A program made the position numbers and the translations under genes. A DNA stretch of 64,000 nt, taken from the NCBI RefSeq assembly GCF_921293875.1, contig NZ_CAKLDI010000002.1:124001-188000 (forward strand). Direction: 5' to 3'. Positions 43,392 to 52,899 of the stretch are shown here, piece after piece. The DNA is from Vibrio stylophorae (lineage in GTDB: Bacteria > Pseudomonadota > Gammaproteobacteria > Enterobacterales > Vibrionaceae). The notes below the pieces were generated by a model. That model did no database searches. It worked only from the letters and a program-made list of their open reading frames with translations, and had not been told where the DNA came from. Within the stretch, counting starts at the first letter, position 1. The number at the start of each line of letters is the position of its first letter.

Positions 43392-44042
43392 ATGGATTGT
43401 TTTGGACAGGCGCTCCTTGCATATGAATATGGTATGAAGGATGCCCACTTACAGGTTGAGAGTGAGGGTGGTATCTCAATGCTGCCCGTTGCGCTATTTT
43501 TCCGAGATAGTGAGTACTATGAGCTTGATCGGATCGCATTGGCACATTGCAAAGGTAAGATCTTAGATATGGGGGCCGGCGCAGGCATCCATAGCCTAAA
43601 ACTACAACAGACTGGCGCGAATGTGACCGCAATGGATGTTTCGCTTGGTGCCTGTGAGGTGATGAAAAAACGCGGTGTGAAGCGCGTTATGCATGGGGAT
43701 TTGTTTCACTTGTCTACATCCTGTCACTTTGACACATGGATATTGTTGGGACGGAGTATTGGCGCTGTTGGGTCAATCGACGGTTTCAAACAATTTTTGA
43801 AGATGGCAAGCAAACAACTGAACCCTCGTGGACGAATAGTTTTTAATTCGGTTGATCCTGGACAGATGCATCGTCAACGCTGGATGCAGTTTTCATTTTC
43901 AGATGCGCAGGATAAGCGGACGCCATGGTTTGATATTCATTTTCGACAAGTAGAAGTCATAGCGAAACAGTATGGTTTTGAGGCTTGTTGCTTACATCTC
44001 GAGGCTGATGGAAATTACCTCGCGCAATTGACGAAAAACTAG
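43392..44042 (+). CDS. Class I SAM-dependent methyltransferase
   Basis: The start at 43392 (MDCFGQALLAYEYGMKDAH) is preferred because AGGG lies six bases ahead; an ATG two codons earlier overlaps that site. The 216-residue protein has the SAM-binding motif KILDMGAGAGIHSLKL and the acidic second motif (VTAMDVS), then motif IV-like DTWILLGRSIG. It belongs to the general methyltransferase group; nothing identifies the substrate. Base composition is slightly more AT-rich than its neighbours. Confidence 0.85.
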   Translation: MDCFGQALLAYEYGMKDAHLQVESEGGISMLPVALFFRDSEYYELDRIALAHCKGKILDMGAGAGIHSLKLQQTGANVTAMDVSLGACEVMKKRGVKRVMHGDLFHLSTSCHFDTWILLGRSIGAVGSIDGFKQFLKMASKQLNPRGRIVFNSVDPGQMHRQRWMQFSFSDAQDKRTPWFDIHFRQVEVIAKQYGFEACCLHLEADGNYLAQLTKN

Positions 44043-44248
44043 TTCGCAAGATTGTCGCAAGAATTTGGCGTTTAAAAGTGATGCCTTTATAAGGATTCAT
44101 CGAGTCACTATCCAAATTTGCATGTAACTCCCTTGAAAACCGTGATGGTACTGATAAACCAGTTGTTTCACAGGGTATGGATTTGTAGTTTGAAGCGGCC
44201 TTGGCGGGTTTCAGCCCGCTAGGTACCTGCATCAAACAAGGAATCTGC

Positions 44249-44749
44249 ATGGTCAAAAAGACCCCTTCAGTCAAATCGCGAAAGAAAACGCCAGCAACAT
44301 GCGCTGCAAAACCAGCAGCGCCAAAGGCAAGTGCCAATCACAAAACAAAGGCGAGCGCTAATGCTAATGCGACCTTGAGTTCGAATACCAGCACCCATAA
44401 TAAGGATCGCGATATTCCTGTGCGTTATCCGCTGGCGGGCATGGGCTTAGTTGTGATCGCCGGTGTGCTTTTTATGCTGGTGGGTGAGCGCGTATTACAA
44501 GGACTGAATCAGTGGCAACTGATGCAAGCGCGTGGGGTGGTAGGCTATACCTCAATACCTATTGCCATGGTGGGGCTGGTGTATCTGCTCTCTGGTTTTT
44601 CTTTGCTCTTTGCCGTTTATTTGCCGCGTAAAAGTAATGATGAGCTGAGTCGAAGTTGCGCTGTGCTCGCTTTTATTTTTCTGGTAGTGGAAACCTTACT
44701 CTTTTCCTTACTGCTACTGAGCCCCATTGGCCGCATTAGTTTTGGTTAG
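44249..44749 (+). CDS. Hypothetical membrane protein with a Lys/Ala-rich N-terminus
   Basis: The start at 44249 (MVKKTPSVKSRKKTPATC) follows AAGGA. The first 60 or so residues are basic and low-complexity (KKTPATCAAKPAAPKASANH), followed by three hydrophobic helices (LAGMGLVVIAGVLFMLVG, IPIAMVGLVYLLSGFSLLFA, AVLAFIFLVVETLLFSLLLL). 166 aa, no family recognised. A strong terminator follows. Confidence 0.72.
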   Translation: MVKKTPSVKSRKKTPATCAAKPAAPKASANHKTKASANANATLSSNTSTHNKDRDIPVRYPLAGMGLVVIAGVLFMLVGERVLQGLNQWQLMQARGVVGYTSIPIAMVGLVYLLSGFSLLFAVYLPRKSNDELSRSCAVLAFIFLVVETLLFSLLLLSPIGRISFG

Positions 44750-44791
44750 CTTGGGTTTGGTATTGCATCGATGTCAGTTCATTGAATCAAC

Positions 44792-44824
44792 AAAAAAGCG
44801 GATGCCATGGCATCCGCTTTTTTA
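44792..44824. terminator. Bidirectional terminator
   Basis: AAAAAAGCGGATGCC and GGCATCCGCTTTTTT are nearly perfectly paired between convergent genes. Confidence 0.88.
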
Positions 44825-44842
44825 TGTGCGTGATCATTTCCG

Positions 44843-46417
44843 TTAATGCCCCATAGGCGCTTGGCTCTGACCTTTAGGCTTGGGTTTAAAAAATGCCAAA
44901 AGCGGAATTAAACAGAGATAGGAGATCAGCAAAAAGCCAAAGGTATAGACAAAGGCGGTTAGAGTGGATTGTTGATGGAGCAGATTTTGAATCTGAATTA
45001 AAAAGCTTGGATCGGTGATCTGCTGGCCTTGCGCCTGCGCCGCTTGTTGTAAAATTGGATTGCTTGGACTCAGTGCGCCGCCCAATTCATGCCATTCTTG
45101 CTGCTGAACGCGAGAGAAATAGGTATTGACGATGGAGATGCCAAAAGAGCCACCAATGGTGCGACATAGGTTAAATACCACAGCGCCACCCACTGTGTCT
45201 TTGGGCGCGAGGGTGGCATAGGCGAGCTGACTGAGCGGCGCAAAAACCAACCCCATACCCGCCCCTTGAATAATGCTGGGCAGCAAAATCCAATAAAGAT
45301 TGATATCCAGCGAGTATTGGGTCATCCAAAAGGTGCCAAAGGCATTGAGCGCAAGGCCAATCACAATTAAAAGCCGTGCATCAATGCGATCCATAAAGCG
45401 CGCCATGGCTAATAAAACGATCGCCGAGGTAAGACCGCGCGGCGCCATCACAAAGCCTGTGGTATCTACAGGATATTGTAAAAGCTGTTCTAGCATCATG
45501 GGTTGCAGCTGAGTGATGCCAAACATGCCCATGGAAAACCCCGCCATAACAATACAGGACATGGCTAAATTGCGATCGCGTAAGAGCCAAATGGGGGCAA
45601 TATCCCCTTTGGTGATCCAAGAGCGGGCAACAAAAAAGAGGATGGCACAGGCGCTGATCACTGCTGAGAGTAAAATGGTGTTGGACTCAAACCAAGATTC
45701 TTCATTGCCGCGATCCAGCACCATTTGTAATAAACCGATGCCTATAGCCATGGCGATCACTAGCGGCCAGTCAATGCTGGTTTGGCCGCGGCCATCTAAT
45801 TTTACAAAGAAATAGAGCAGGGCGAGGCATAGCGCGCCAATGGGTAGATTGACGTAGAAAATCCAGCGCCAGTCCATATTTTCAGTAATGATGCCGCCTA
45901 ATGTGGGACCCAAAATCGGACCCAGTAGGACCCCAACACTAAAGAGTGCCATCGCCTTGCCGCGCTGATTTTCAGGATAGATCTGTACCATGATCGACTG
46001 CGATAGTGGGATCACCGCGGCGCCAAAAGCCCCCTGCATAATGCGAAAGGTGACCATTTCGACAATACCATCCGCTTGGCCACAAAGTGCCGAAGTGATG
46101 ATAAAACCGCTGACGGAGATCAGTAGTAGTCGGCGCACGCCAAATTTTAGGGTCAAAAAGCTCGCTAGCGGAATAAAAATCGCTTCCGCCATGGAATAGG
46201 AGGTGAGCACCCAAGTGACTTGATCGGAGGTGACGCCCAATGCGCCCATCATATGCGGTAGGGCGACATTGGCGATGGTCATGTCCAACAAGACCATAAT
46301 CGCAGAGAGCATCACCGCAATGGTGACCAGCAATCGTGCGCGATCGCTTAACTGGCCACTGGCATCTTCACTCGATGCCCCTTGCGGGGCATGCTGCGGT
46401 TGGCTGAGTTCGGCCAT
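44843..46417 (-). CDS. DHA2-family MFS multidrug efflux transporter (EmrB-like)
   Basis: A 524-residue inner-membrane antiporter with fourteen predicted helices. The DHA2 motifs are clear: LLDMTIANVALPHMMGALG in the first helix, WVLTSYSMAEAIFIPLA, and GVLLGPILGPTLGGIITENM (motif C of drug/H+ antiporters). With the HlyD-type adaptor encoded one base upstream it should form an EmrAB-like tripartite pump through an outer-membrane channel encoded elsewhere. Typical substrates are hydrophobic toxicants; the specific one is unknown. Confidence 0.92.
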   Translation of the reverse strand: MAELSQPQHAPQGASSEDASGQLSDRARLLVTIAVMLSAIMVLLDMTIANVALPHMMGALGVTSDQVTWVLTSYSMAEAIFIPLASFLTLKFGVRRLLLISVSGFIITSALCGQADGIVEMVTFRIMQGAFGAAVIPLSQSIMVQIYPENQRGKAMALFSVGVLLGPILGPTLGGIITENMDWRWIFYVNLPIGALCLALLYFFVKLDGRGQTSIDWPLVIAMAIGIGLLQMVLDRGNEESWFESNTILLSAVISACAILFFVARSWITKGDIAPIWLLRDRNLAMSCIVMAGFSMGMFGITQLQPMMLEQLLQYPVDTTGFVMAPRGLTSAIVLLAMARFMDRIDARLLIVIGLALNAFGTFWMTQYSLDINLYWILLPSIIQGAGMGLVFAPLSQLAYATLAPKDTVGGAVVFNLCRTIGGSFGISIVNTYFSRVQQQEWHELGGALSPSNPILQQAAQAQGQQITDPSFLIQIQNLLHQQSTLTAFVYTFGFLLISYLCLIPLLAFFKPKPKGQSQAPMGH

Positions 46418-46418
46418 A

Positions 46419-47471
46419 TTATGGCTCTTGTGTTTGTGTGGTGTGACTTACCGCTGAACCATCAACCGTATTGACCGTGACTGTAGCGCTGGCACCGACA
46501 CGGAGTGGGGTATCTGGGTGTTCCGCTTCATTGGTAAGGCGAACCAAAACAGGGAAACGCTGCGGCACTTTGACCCAGTTGCCCGTTGCATTTTCAGGTG
46601 GCAATAACGAGAAGGATGAGCCGCTTGCAGGCGAAATGGCTTCGACCACGCCGTGGTAGGCCACATCAGGATACAGATCCAGTGCAATGGTCACAGGCAT
46701 GCCGACACGAATGTGCTCAAGTTGGGTTTCTTTAAAGTTGGCTTGGAGCCAAAAGGTGTTGGCTTCAACCAATGGAATCAAGGCCAAACCAGGGGAAACC
46801 ACACTGCCATTGTGCGCAGATAGCTTGCCTAAGTGACCGTCGGCCGGCGCAAAAATATTGGTGTAGGAGAGGGATAAACTGGCTTCGCTGAGCGCTGCTG
46901 CCGCTTGTTTGACCTCTGGCGCTTCATTGCCTTTGGCGCCTTGTGATTTCACCAATTGAGACATGGTCGCGCGCGCAGCGATTACGTTTTCTTCAGCGCT
47001 AGACAATTTGGCTTTGGCATCGTCCATCTCTTGTGCGGGTAATAATTGCTTTTTCACCAATTGGGCAATGCGTCGATACGTGGCTTGAGCATCGGTGAGC
47101 TGCGCCATGGCGCTTTTCACATTAGCGCTCGCGGCAAGAATCGCATCATCGGCCGCCGCGTTATTTTGCAGGGCAATTTCGTAAGCGGCTTGTGCTTGTT
47201 CGAGTTTGGCTTGATAAGGGGCTGGATCAATTTGGTAGATCAAATCGCCTTGGCTTACTTCTTGGTAATCGGCAACATTGGTGCTGATCACTTTGCCGCT
47301 AATTTGCGGTGCGATATAGATAATGTTGGCATGAACGTAGGCATCATCCGTACTCGGATAGTTTTCTTGATGTTTTACGTAGAAATAGCCTGCAATGGTG
47401 ATAACAACTGCAATGACGGCAAGGATAGAAAGATTACGAAAACGATTTGAGCTGGTATCTGTGCCACTCAT
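46419..47471 (-). CDS. HlyD/EmrA-like membrane fusion protein
   Basis: The start at 47471 (MSGTDTSSNRFRNLSILAVI) leaves a short cytoplasmic tail and one membrane anchor (LSILAVIAVVITIAGYFYV). Biotinyl-lipoyl halves (YPSTDDAYVHANIIYIAPQI; IFAPADGHLGKLSAHNGSVV) flank a long alpha-hairpin. A beta-barrel with FWLQANFKETQLEHIRVGMP follows. 350 aa, the normal EmrA size. It bridges the DHA2 transporter encoded one base downstream to an outer-membrane duct. A regulator is not adjacent; the LysR gene 1.2 kb away is separated by other sequence. Confidence 0.92.
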   Translation of the reverse strand: MSGTDTSSNRFRNLSILAVIAVVITIAGYFYVKHQENYPSTDDAYVHANIIYIAPQISGKVISTNVADYQEVSQGDLIYQIDPAPYQAKLEQAQAAYEIALQNNAAADDAILAASANVKSAMAQLTDAQATYRRIAQLVKKQLLPAQEMDDAKAKLSSAEENVIAARATMSQLVKSQGAKGNEAPEVKQAAAALSEASLSLSYTNIFAPADGHLGKLSAHNGSVVSPGLALIPLVEANTFWLQANFKETQLEHIRVGMPVTIALDLYPDVAYHGVVEAISPASGSSFSLLPPENATGNWVKVPQRFPVLVRLTNEAEHPDTPLRVGASATVTVNTVDGSAVSHTTQTQEP

Positions 47472-48077
47472 GAAGCTTACCCGATGGAATTTGACCGATG
47501 ACACAAATATTAGACTCCGCTCACACTTCTCTCAATTGCAGGCTGTAAAAAAAAGAGGGCACAGTACCGAAGGAAATGCATTTATGCTCGAAGATTGTGC
47601 GAAATAAAAATAATGGGGACGGAGTGCATTTTATTGTGCGTATTAACCTTGTGTTTTAAATGGATTTAAATGTTCACGCTGTGCGCATGGTTGTCGGTAG
47701 GGTTGTGTGCATCAATCCATTAAAAATCGCAGTGGCGGGCATTTATTTGAATCAATATATCCGCTTTAAAGCATTGAAACGGGATAGGACTCTTATACAT
47801 TCAATGGGGAAATGCAAATGGGAAATGCAAAAATGAATATCTTTCAATAGCTGTGTATTTTCTCAATTGTCATGGTCACTGTCATGAATCTGAAATTCCC
47901 ATTTATGATTGATGCTGAGTTTATACGCCTGCCATGCCGCCTATTGATGGCAAATAGGTAGGTCTAATTCGGTGGTGTTAGCGTGATAAGTTACTTAATT
48001 TCAATGCATTAGGCTTGGTATTGGCTGCCCTCATGGTTAACCTTGAGCGTCGTAATGATTCTGATGAAGGTAGAACA
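47472..48077. other. Gene-free region of about 600 bases
   Basis: No credible ORF on either strand. AT-rich, with a 13-base tandem repeat (GGGAAATGCAAAT unit) at 47807-47832. It should contain the divergent promoters of the efflux pair and of the next gene, which I cannot place with confidence. Confidence 0.45.
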
Positions 48078-48563
48078 ATGCCGTTGAAATGGATGCAAGT
48101 GGTCTTTGGTTTGGGATTATGGAGCAGCGCTTTCAGCGCGCAATCGACAATGCAAATACCGGAAGGACTATTGGTTGAGGGCAAAATGGAGGCGATTTTT
48201 GAGCTGCCCATTCATCCGCTTTATACAGAAGTGCAGCTGCGAAAAAAATTGGCAGAGATACCTGGTTATTTGTGCTCAGCCAATTGGCGTGGTTATGTTG
48301 GGCGCTGGGAGATTCGAGACAATCAGCTTTATTTAGTGAGCTTGATCAAAGATGGTTGTGCTCGGAATGCGCCTTTGGTGCCTGCTCAGCTGCTATTTGA
48401 TGAACAGAAATATCCAGTAAAGGCCCATTGGTACAGCGGCACGCTGTCGGTGATGCCAACATTGACCATTGAGATGATGACGCAGGAGATCGCACCTGTG
48501 CGTATTTATCATGTTGAGCAAGGTCGCGTCACAAAAATAACTGAGGGGCAATCAGCGCCCTGA
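48078..48563 (+). CDS. Hypothetical exported protein, 161 aa
   Basis: The start at 48078 (MPLKWMQVVFGLGLWSSAFSAQ) gives a signal peptide cleaved near FSAQS; the upstream open frame is not supported by a ribosome binding site. The mature part is soluble, with two cysteines (GYLCSANWRGYVGRWEI; KDGCARN) likely joined in the periplasm. A YVGRWEIRDNQLYLVSL strand pair is the most distinctive segment. No family recognised with confidence. Confidence 0.7.
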   Translation: MPLKWMQVVFGLGLWSSAFSAQSTMQIPEGLLVEGKMEAIFELPIHPLYTEVQLRKKLAEIPGYLCSANWRGYVGRWEIRDNQLYLVSLIKDGCARNAPLVPAQLLFDEQKYPVKAHWYSGTLSVMPTLTIEMMTQEIAPVRIYHVEQGRVTKITEGQSAP

Positions 48564-48737
48564 GCCTTTAAGCCATCTATTTTCGATCTCAACATGATGA
48601 AATCTGCCACTTAATTTTTATCAGCGTATTGTGATGGCTTTATTTGAAGGAAATGGCGTGAAAAAAAGCACGGCCTTGACGAAGCCAATCATGGGCGCGC
48701 ATGCTAGATAGCATTGGTGAATCTAAAGGAGTCAAAT

Positions 48738-49667
48738 ATGGCGCATGAGCTGGATGGCTTAGATCTTAACTTAATGCGACTTTTAAAAGCGGTGGTGGAT
48801 AACCGCAGTATTAAATTGGCCGCGATGCAGCTTGGGATCTCACAGCCCAGTGCGAGCCGCGCTGTGATGAAGCTAAAAACCATTTTTGATGATCCTCTAT
48901 TTATTCGCAAAGCCCATGGCGTTGAGCCATCCCCCATGGCTGTACGATTGGCAGAAGTGTTTGATGAGATGCTTCATCCCATTGAGAAAGTGCTGAGCGA
49001 GTTTGAGCATTTTGACCCGACGCGCTATCAAGGGGAGATTGCCATTGTGATTGACCCAATTTTGATGGATGAACAGGGCGCACACTTGCTGTCGCATTGC
49101 TATGCCGCTTTTCCTAAGGCGAGTTTCTCTTTTTCACATTGGAGCAGTTATAGCCAAGATGAGATGCTTGAAGGGCAGCATGATTACTGTATTTTGGATC
49201 AGGAAACGCAGCTTTCTCAAGATATCTATATGCGGCCTTTATACCGTGAAAAACGGGTGATTTTGGCGCGGGATAACCACCCAGTTTTAGTCAATTGTCA
49301 TCAATGGAAAACCGTGGCAACGCTTCCCTTGGTGACCTTGCCATCAGCAGATCTCTATAAACCGCTTTGTACCGTTGAGTCTGAATATCAACGTATGGGC
49401 TATGAGCCCAAAGTACAGCTTAAATCCTACAACCTGCGCGTTGCTCACCAAATGCTGTTGCAGACAGATGCCATTTTATTTGCCAGTGAAAGTACCGCCA
49501 AATTGATGCCGGGGATCAGCTGCTATGATATGCCGCCCGTCAATGATGCCTTTCGTCAATTCGTTGTTTCTGGCGGTTTCTTGCAAGTCAATCGAAACCA
49601 TCCACTGCATTTACACCTGCATGAAGTGATGATGGCCGCCTTTGCCAATGGCCCCGGTAAAGCCTAA
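48738..49667 (+). CDS. LysR-family transcriptional regulator
   Basis: The start at 48738 (MAHELDGLDLNLMRLLKAV) has AAAGGAG about six bases ahead. The N-terminal winged helix (AAMQLGISQPSASRAVMKLK, then DPLFIRKAHGVEPSPMA) and a C-terminal effector domain give 309 residues. The helix of the second half is consistent with the NodD/LeuO-like branch, which acts without a typical co-inducer gene nearby. A 10-bp inverted repeat after the stop may be a terminator or operator. The downstream mdtJI genes are possible targets. Confidence 0.88.
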   Translation: MAHELDGLDLNLMRLLKAVVDNRSIKLAAMQLGISQPSASRAVMKLKTIFDDPLFIRKAHGVEPSPMAVRLAEVFDEMLHPIEKVLSEFEHFDPTRYQGEIAIVIDPILMDEQGAHLLSHCYAAFPKASFSFSHWSSYSQDEMLEGQHDYCILDQETQLSQDIYMRPLYREKRVILARDNHPVLVNCHQWKTVATLPLVTLPSADLYKPLCTVESEYQRMGYEPKVQLKSYNLRVAHQMLLQTDAILFASESTAKLMPGISCYDMPPVNDAFRQFVVSGGFLQVNRNHPLHLHLHEVMMAAFANGPGKA

Positions 49668-49673
49668 AAGGTA

Positions 49674-49697
49674 GAGATATTCAAAAATGAATATCTC
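49674..49697. other. 10-bp perfect inverted repeat
   Basis: GAGATATTCA and TGAATATCTC flank AAAA just after the LysR gene. It is AT-rich and has no T tract. It may be a weak terminator or an operator for mdtJI. Confidence 0.5.
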
Positions 49698-49890
49698 AAT
49701 TACCTACCCTTCTTGAAATCGTAAAGATAAGCTTTGTTTATCGAGGAAATGATTCCCGATATAACAATTTGTTCGTTGAATCTCTTTTTACTGCCGTTTT
49801 TTCTCTGCTGCGCGTGTTGAGCGCCAGCGCAAAAACCAGTGTAAAGCCTGATTTCTCCGTTCGAGTGAATGACTCATAAGAAGGTGAATG

Positions 49891-50310
49891 ATGTTACTTG
49901 CACGACTCTTTTTGTTGATTGCTATTACTGCCGAAGTTGCAGGGACCAGCACACTGAACATGGTTCATGGTGCCTGGTGGGGGTATGGCATCATGTATAC
50001 GCTGATCGCAGTGTCCTACTATTTTCTATCGCTATCGATTAAGAAAATTGCCGTGGGTGTGGCTTACGCACTCTGGGAAGGTTTAGGCATCTGTATGATC
50101 ACGCTACTCTCAATCCTATTTTTGGATGCAGATTTAAGCGGCCAGCAACTCTTTGGCTTGATGCTCGCAGTGATTGGTATTGTCTGTGTGACCTTGGGTG
50201 AACACCACGACAAAGCGACGCCAAGTCAGAAAAACAAGACACCAGTACGCGCAGTGCGCACACCATCTACATCGAATGCTCGCGCGCTACTGAACCGCAC
50301 TGCGGCTTAG
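49891..50310 (+). CDS. mdtJ: SMR-family spermidine exporter subunit MdtJ
   Basis: A small multidrug resistance protein with four helices. AEVAGTSTLNM carries the essential membrane Glu, and SYYFLSLSIKKIAVGVAYALWEGLG matches E. coli MdtJ closely. A hydrophilic tail of about 30 residues after the fourth helix (HHDKATPSQKNKTPVRAVRT) is longer than in E. coli. MdtJ works as a heterodimer with MdtI to excrete spermidine. The start is the second of two tandem ATGs. mdtI follows 8 bases downstream. Confidence 0.9.
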   Translation: MLLARLFLLIAITAEVAGTSTLNMVHGAWWGYGIMYTLIAVSYYFLSLSIKKIAVGVAYALWEGLGICMITLLSILFLDADLSGQQLFGLMLAVIGIVCVTLGEHHDKATPSQKNKTPVRAVRTPSTSNARALLNRTAA

Positions 50311-50318
50311 GAGGCGTT

Positions 50319-50648
50319 ATGAGTGAATTCTTTACGCTGTCTTTTGGCTTTGTTGTATTAGCAGCATTTGCTGACATTATGGCCAACATGGCTTTAGCCC
50401 GCTCGCAAGGCTTTAAAAACAAGCAGTGGGGTGTTGTTGCCATTGTTCTGGTGATGCTAGCCTTTACCTTATTAGCGCAAGCCATTAAGCACATTGACTT
50501 AGCCATTGCCTATGCCTCATGGGGCGCGATTGGGATTATCGGTACTGCGCTAGGTGGTGCATTGGTTTTTGGTCAAAAACTCAAGCCTATTGGCTGGATT
50601 GGCATGGCCTTGGTGGTCAGTGCTGTGATTGTGATGAAGACTGCTTAG
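50319..50648 (+). CDS. mdtI: SMR-family spermidine exporter subunit MdtI
   Basis: A 109-residue four-helix protein (LAAFADIMANMALARSQGFKN, QAIKHIDLAIAYASWGAIGI, GQKLKPIGWIGMALVV) aligned throughout with E. coli MdtI. The usual membrane glutamate of helix 1 is replaced by Asp (FADIMANM). It pairs with MdtJ. GGAGG precedes the start. Confidence 0.9.
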   Translation: MSEFFTLSFGFVVLAAFADIMANMALARSQGFKNKQWGVVAIVLVMLAFTLLAQAIKHIDLAIAYASWGAIGIIGTALGGALVFGQKLKPIGWIGMALVVSAVIVMKTA

Positions 50649-50759
50649 TCGACTTTTTGTCAGCTACTTAGGCAATTGTTCGGTAACTGTTCGGCAACCA
50701 CGAAGCCAATTACCTCCTCATGCTGTCCAACATCTTGATATCAGATGATATATCAATCA

Positions 50760-50783
50760 GCCCATCATCGAATGGGCTTTTTT
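50760..50783 (+). terminator. Rho-independent terminator
   Basis: GCCCAT and ATGGGC form a stem followed by TTTTTT. Confidence 0.8.
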
Positions 50784-51042
50784 CTTGCTGTTTTTGCTGA
50801 TATGTATGTATTTCAGTGCTGCACAGGCTAGGTTTCTGAGGTTGAAAGCGGATTGATGATGGTTGCCTGAAGCAAGTTTACGCTGAAATGTAGGCATAAT
50901 CGCCTTCAAAGATAGACAACAACCGCACTCAGGCATAAGATTCCCCTCAAATTTGTATGACTATTGACTGACGCATCACGCACCTTAGATTTGCTGGCGC
51001 CAGCCACATCATGATTACCATCCGCCTATTTGAGGATAAATG
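50784..51042. other. Intergenic region upstream of pstS
   Basis: No ORF is credible. A PhoB box would be expected before pstS, but I find only weak resemblance and do not call one. GAGG at 51032 is the ribosome binding site of pstS. Confidence 0.4.
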
Positions 51043-51894
51043 ATGCGTTTACTTTCGACCTTCGCTGCTTATGTGGCGATTTTTTGTTCTTCTATTTTTA
51101 CCTTGGCGCACGCTGAGACCACGGATCTTTCCCGTTTTGATGGCCAATCTGGCAGCATTAACATTGCTGGCGGCACTGCCCATATTCCCGTGATGAAACA
51201 AGCCGCAAAAGCTGTGATGCTGTCACATCCTGATATTCGCATCACAATTGCTGGTGGCGGCTCAGGTGTGGGCGCGATGCAAGTGGGCCAAGGCTTGGTG
51301 GATATTGGCAATACCGGTCGTGCGCTGAAGCCAAGTGAAGCCGCGCAGGGCTTGGTTTCTTTCCCCTTTGCCATTGATGGCGTGGCAGTGATTTTGAACC
51401 CAAGTAACCCCATTTCAAATCTGACCAAACAGCAAGTGATCGACATCTACACAGGTAAAATCACCAATTGGCAGCAATTGGGTGGTGATGATCGCGCCAT
51501 TCACCTTTTTACCCGTGATGAAGCCAGCGGTACGCGCAGTGTCTTTGTGAAAAAACTATTGAGTGGCGCCGTTGTTGAGCCAAAAGCGAACGTTGTGCCA
51601 TCTAATGGTGCGATGAAAACCGCCGTGGCACGTGATGCGGGTGCGATTGGTTATAGCAGTGTGGGTTATATCGACGATTCAGTAAAAGCGCCTGCTTTAG
51701 ATGGCGTTGTGCCAACAAATGAAGCTTGCGCATCTGGCGCTTATCCTGTGGTACGCCAGCTTTATATGAACACCAAAGGCGAGCCCACTGGTTTGGTGAA
51801 AACCTTTATCGAGTTTATCTATAGCCCACAAGGTCAAACTTTTACCAAGCAAGCAGGCTATATTCCAATGCCTGCGCCAAAAACCTTGCAGTAA
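51043..51894 (+). CDS. pstS: Phosphate-binding periplasmic protein PstS
   Basis: The start at 51043 (MRLLSTFAAYVAIFCSSIFT) is the second of two tandem ATGs and has the better spacing. The signal peptide ends at LAHAE. The phosphate-binding loops are visible: ITIAGGGSGVGAMQVGQG and TRDEASGTRSVFVKKLL, with YSSVGYIDD later. 283 aa, the shorter PstS type seen in vibrios. It delivers phosphate to the PstCAB transporter encoded next. No phoU, phoB or phoR in the window. Confidence 0.92.
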   Translation: MRLLSTFAAYVAIFCSSIFTLAHAETTDLSRFDGQSGSINIAGGTAHIPVMKQAAKAVMLSHPDIRITIAGGGSGVGAMQVGQGLVDIGNTGRALKPSEAAQGLVSFPFAIDGVAVILNPSNPISNLTKQQVIDIYTGKITNWQQLGGDDRAIHLFTRDEASGTRSVFVKKLLSGAVVEPKANVVPSNGAMKTAVARDAGAIGYSSVGYIDDSVKAPALDGVVPTNEACASGAYPVVRQLYMNTKGEPTGLVKTFIEFIYSPQGQTFTKQAGYIPMPAPKTLQ

Positions 51895-51927
51895 TTTGTT
51901 GCGTTATCAGCGGCAGCGTACAAACCG

Positions 51928-52899
51928 ATGATGCGCCTTTTACCTGTACTGGCAAGTATTGTGGGCCTGAGCATTCTGGCCCTTTTGCTGTTTTTGATTA
52001 GCTATGCTTTGCCAGTCTTTTTAAAGCATTATCAAGCGGTCTTGGTATTTACCTGGGCGCCGGAGCAGGGCCATATCGGCATTTTAGCCATGGTCCTTGG
52101 TTCGGCGTGCATTGCGCTATTGGCATTGGTCATTGCGTATCCAATCGCCATTGGTCTGGTCTGTTTTTTACTGGTTTATCGCCATACGCGATTGGCGCGT
52201 TTTCTTCGCCGTATGATTCGTTTTATGGCGGGGATCCCGACGGTTGTTTATGGCATTTGTGCGATCTTTCTTTTATTACCTTTGCTGCGTGAAACGCTAT
52301 CGCTAGGCTCTGGCTTTAGCCTATTTAGTGCTGCGCTGATGTTATCGCTGTTGATTCTGCCAGTGATGGTGATGACCTTAGAAAACCAAGCGCAGCTGAT
52401 GATGCAGCCGCTTTGGATAACCAGCGCAGCATTAGGTTTGTCACCCTGGCAAGCGCTTCGACATCTTTGGTTTGTGCAAAGTCGTCACACTTTTCTTGCT
52501 AGTGCGCTGCTTGGATTTAGCCGCGCTTTGGGCGATACCATGTTGCCGCTGATGCTTGCGGGTAATGCACCGCAAATTCCCATGAGTGTGTTTGATTCAG
52601 TGCGCAGTTTAACGGCGCATATTAGTCTGGTGCTTTCTACCGCGCAGGGATCGCAGGCGCACCAATCGCTTTTTGCCGCAGGATTTTTGCTGCTGTGTTT
52701 TAGTGTGTTGATTCAATTGCTGATTCGTCGCTTATTGTTTAATCGACGACAGTTGTTTCACCGACGTCAGCTGCTTAATCAACGTCAATATAACGCTTTG
52801 CCACATCAACATAGTCCCTTAGCGCATCAAAAAAACGCGCTCTCTGAGCCCCCCGAATTAACATCAAACCATGTGAAAGCGAGGCGTTATGAAGGATGA
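51928..52899 (+). CDS. pstC: Phosphate ABC transporter permease PstC
   Basis: A 323-residue permease with six or more helices. The EAA loop appears as ITSAALGLSPWQALRHLWFV, preceded by FMAGIPTVVYGICAIFLL, a conserved PstC segment. The C-terminus ends in a hydrophilic Gln/Arg/His-rich tail (RQLFHRRQLLNQRQY) that is unusual for PstC. It forms the membrane channel with PstA. Its stop lies 11 bases inside the pstA gene. Confidence 0.9.
   Translation: MMRLLPVLASIVGLSILALLLFLISYALPVFLKHYQAVLVFTWAPEQGHIGILAMVLGSACIALLALVIAYPIAIGLVCFLLVYRHTRLARFLRRMIRFMAGIPTVVYGICAIFLLLPLLRETLSLGSGFSLFSAALMLSLLILPVMVMTLENQAQLMMQPLWITSAALGLSPWQALRHLWFVQSRHTFLASALLGFSRALGDTMLPLMLAGNAPQIPMSVFDSVRSLTAHISLVLSTAQGSQAHQSLFAAGFLLLCFSVLIQLLIRRLLFNRRQLFHRRQLLNQRQYNALPHQHSPLAHQKNALSEPPELTSNHVKARRYEG

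Noticed and set aside
50784-51042. PhoB box upstream of pstS
   Set aside because: Only scattered TGAC-like matches without the two properly spaced CTGTCAT-type repeats.
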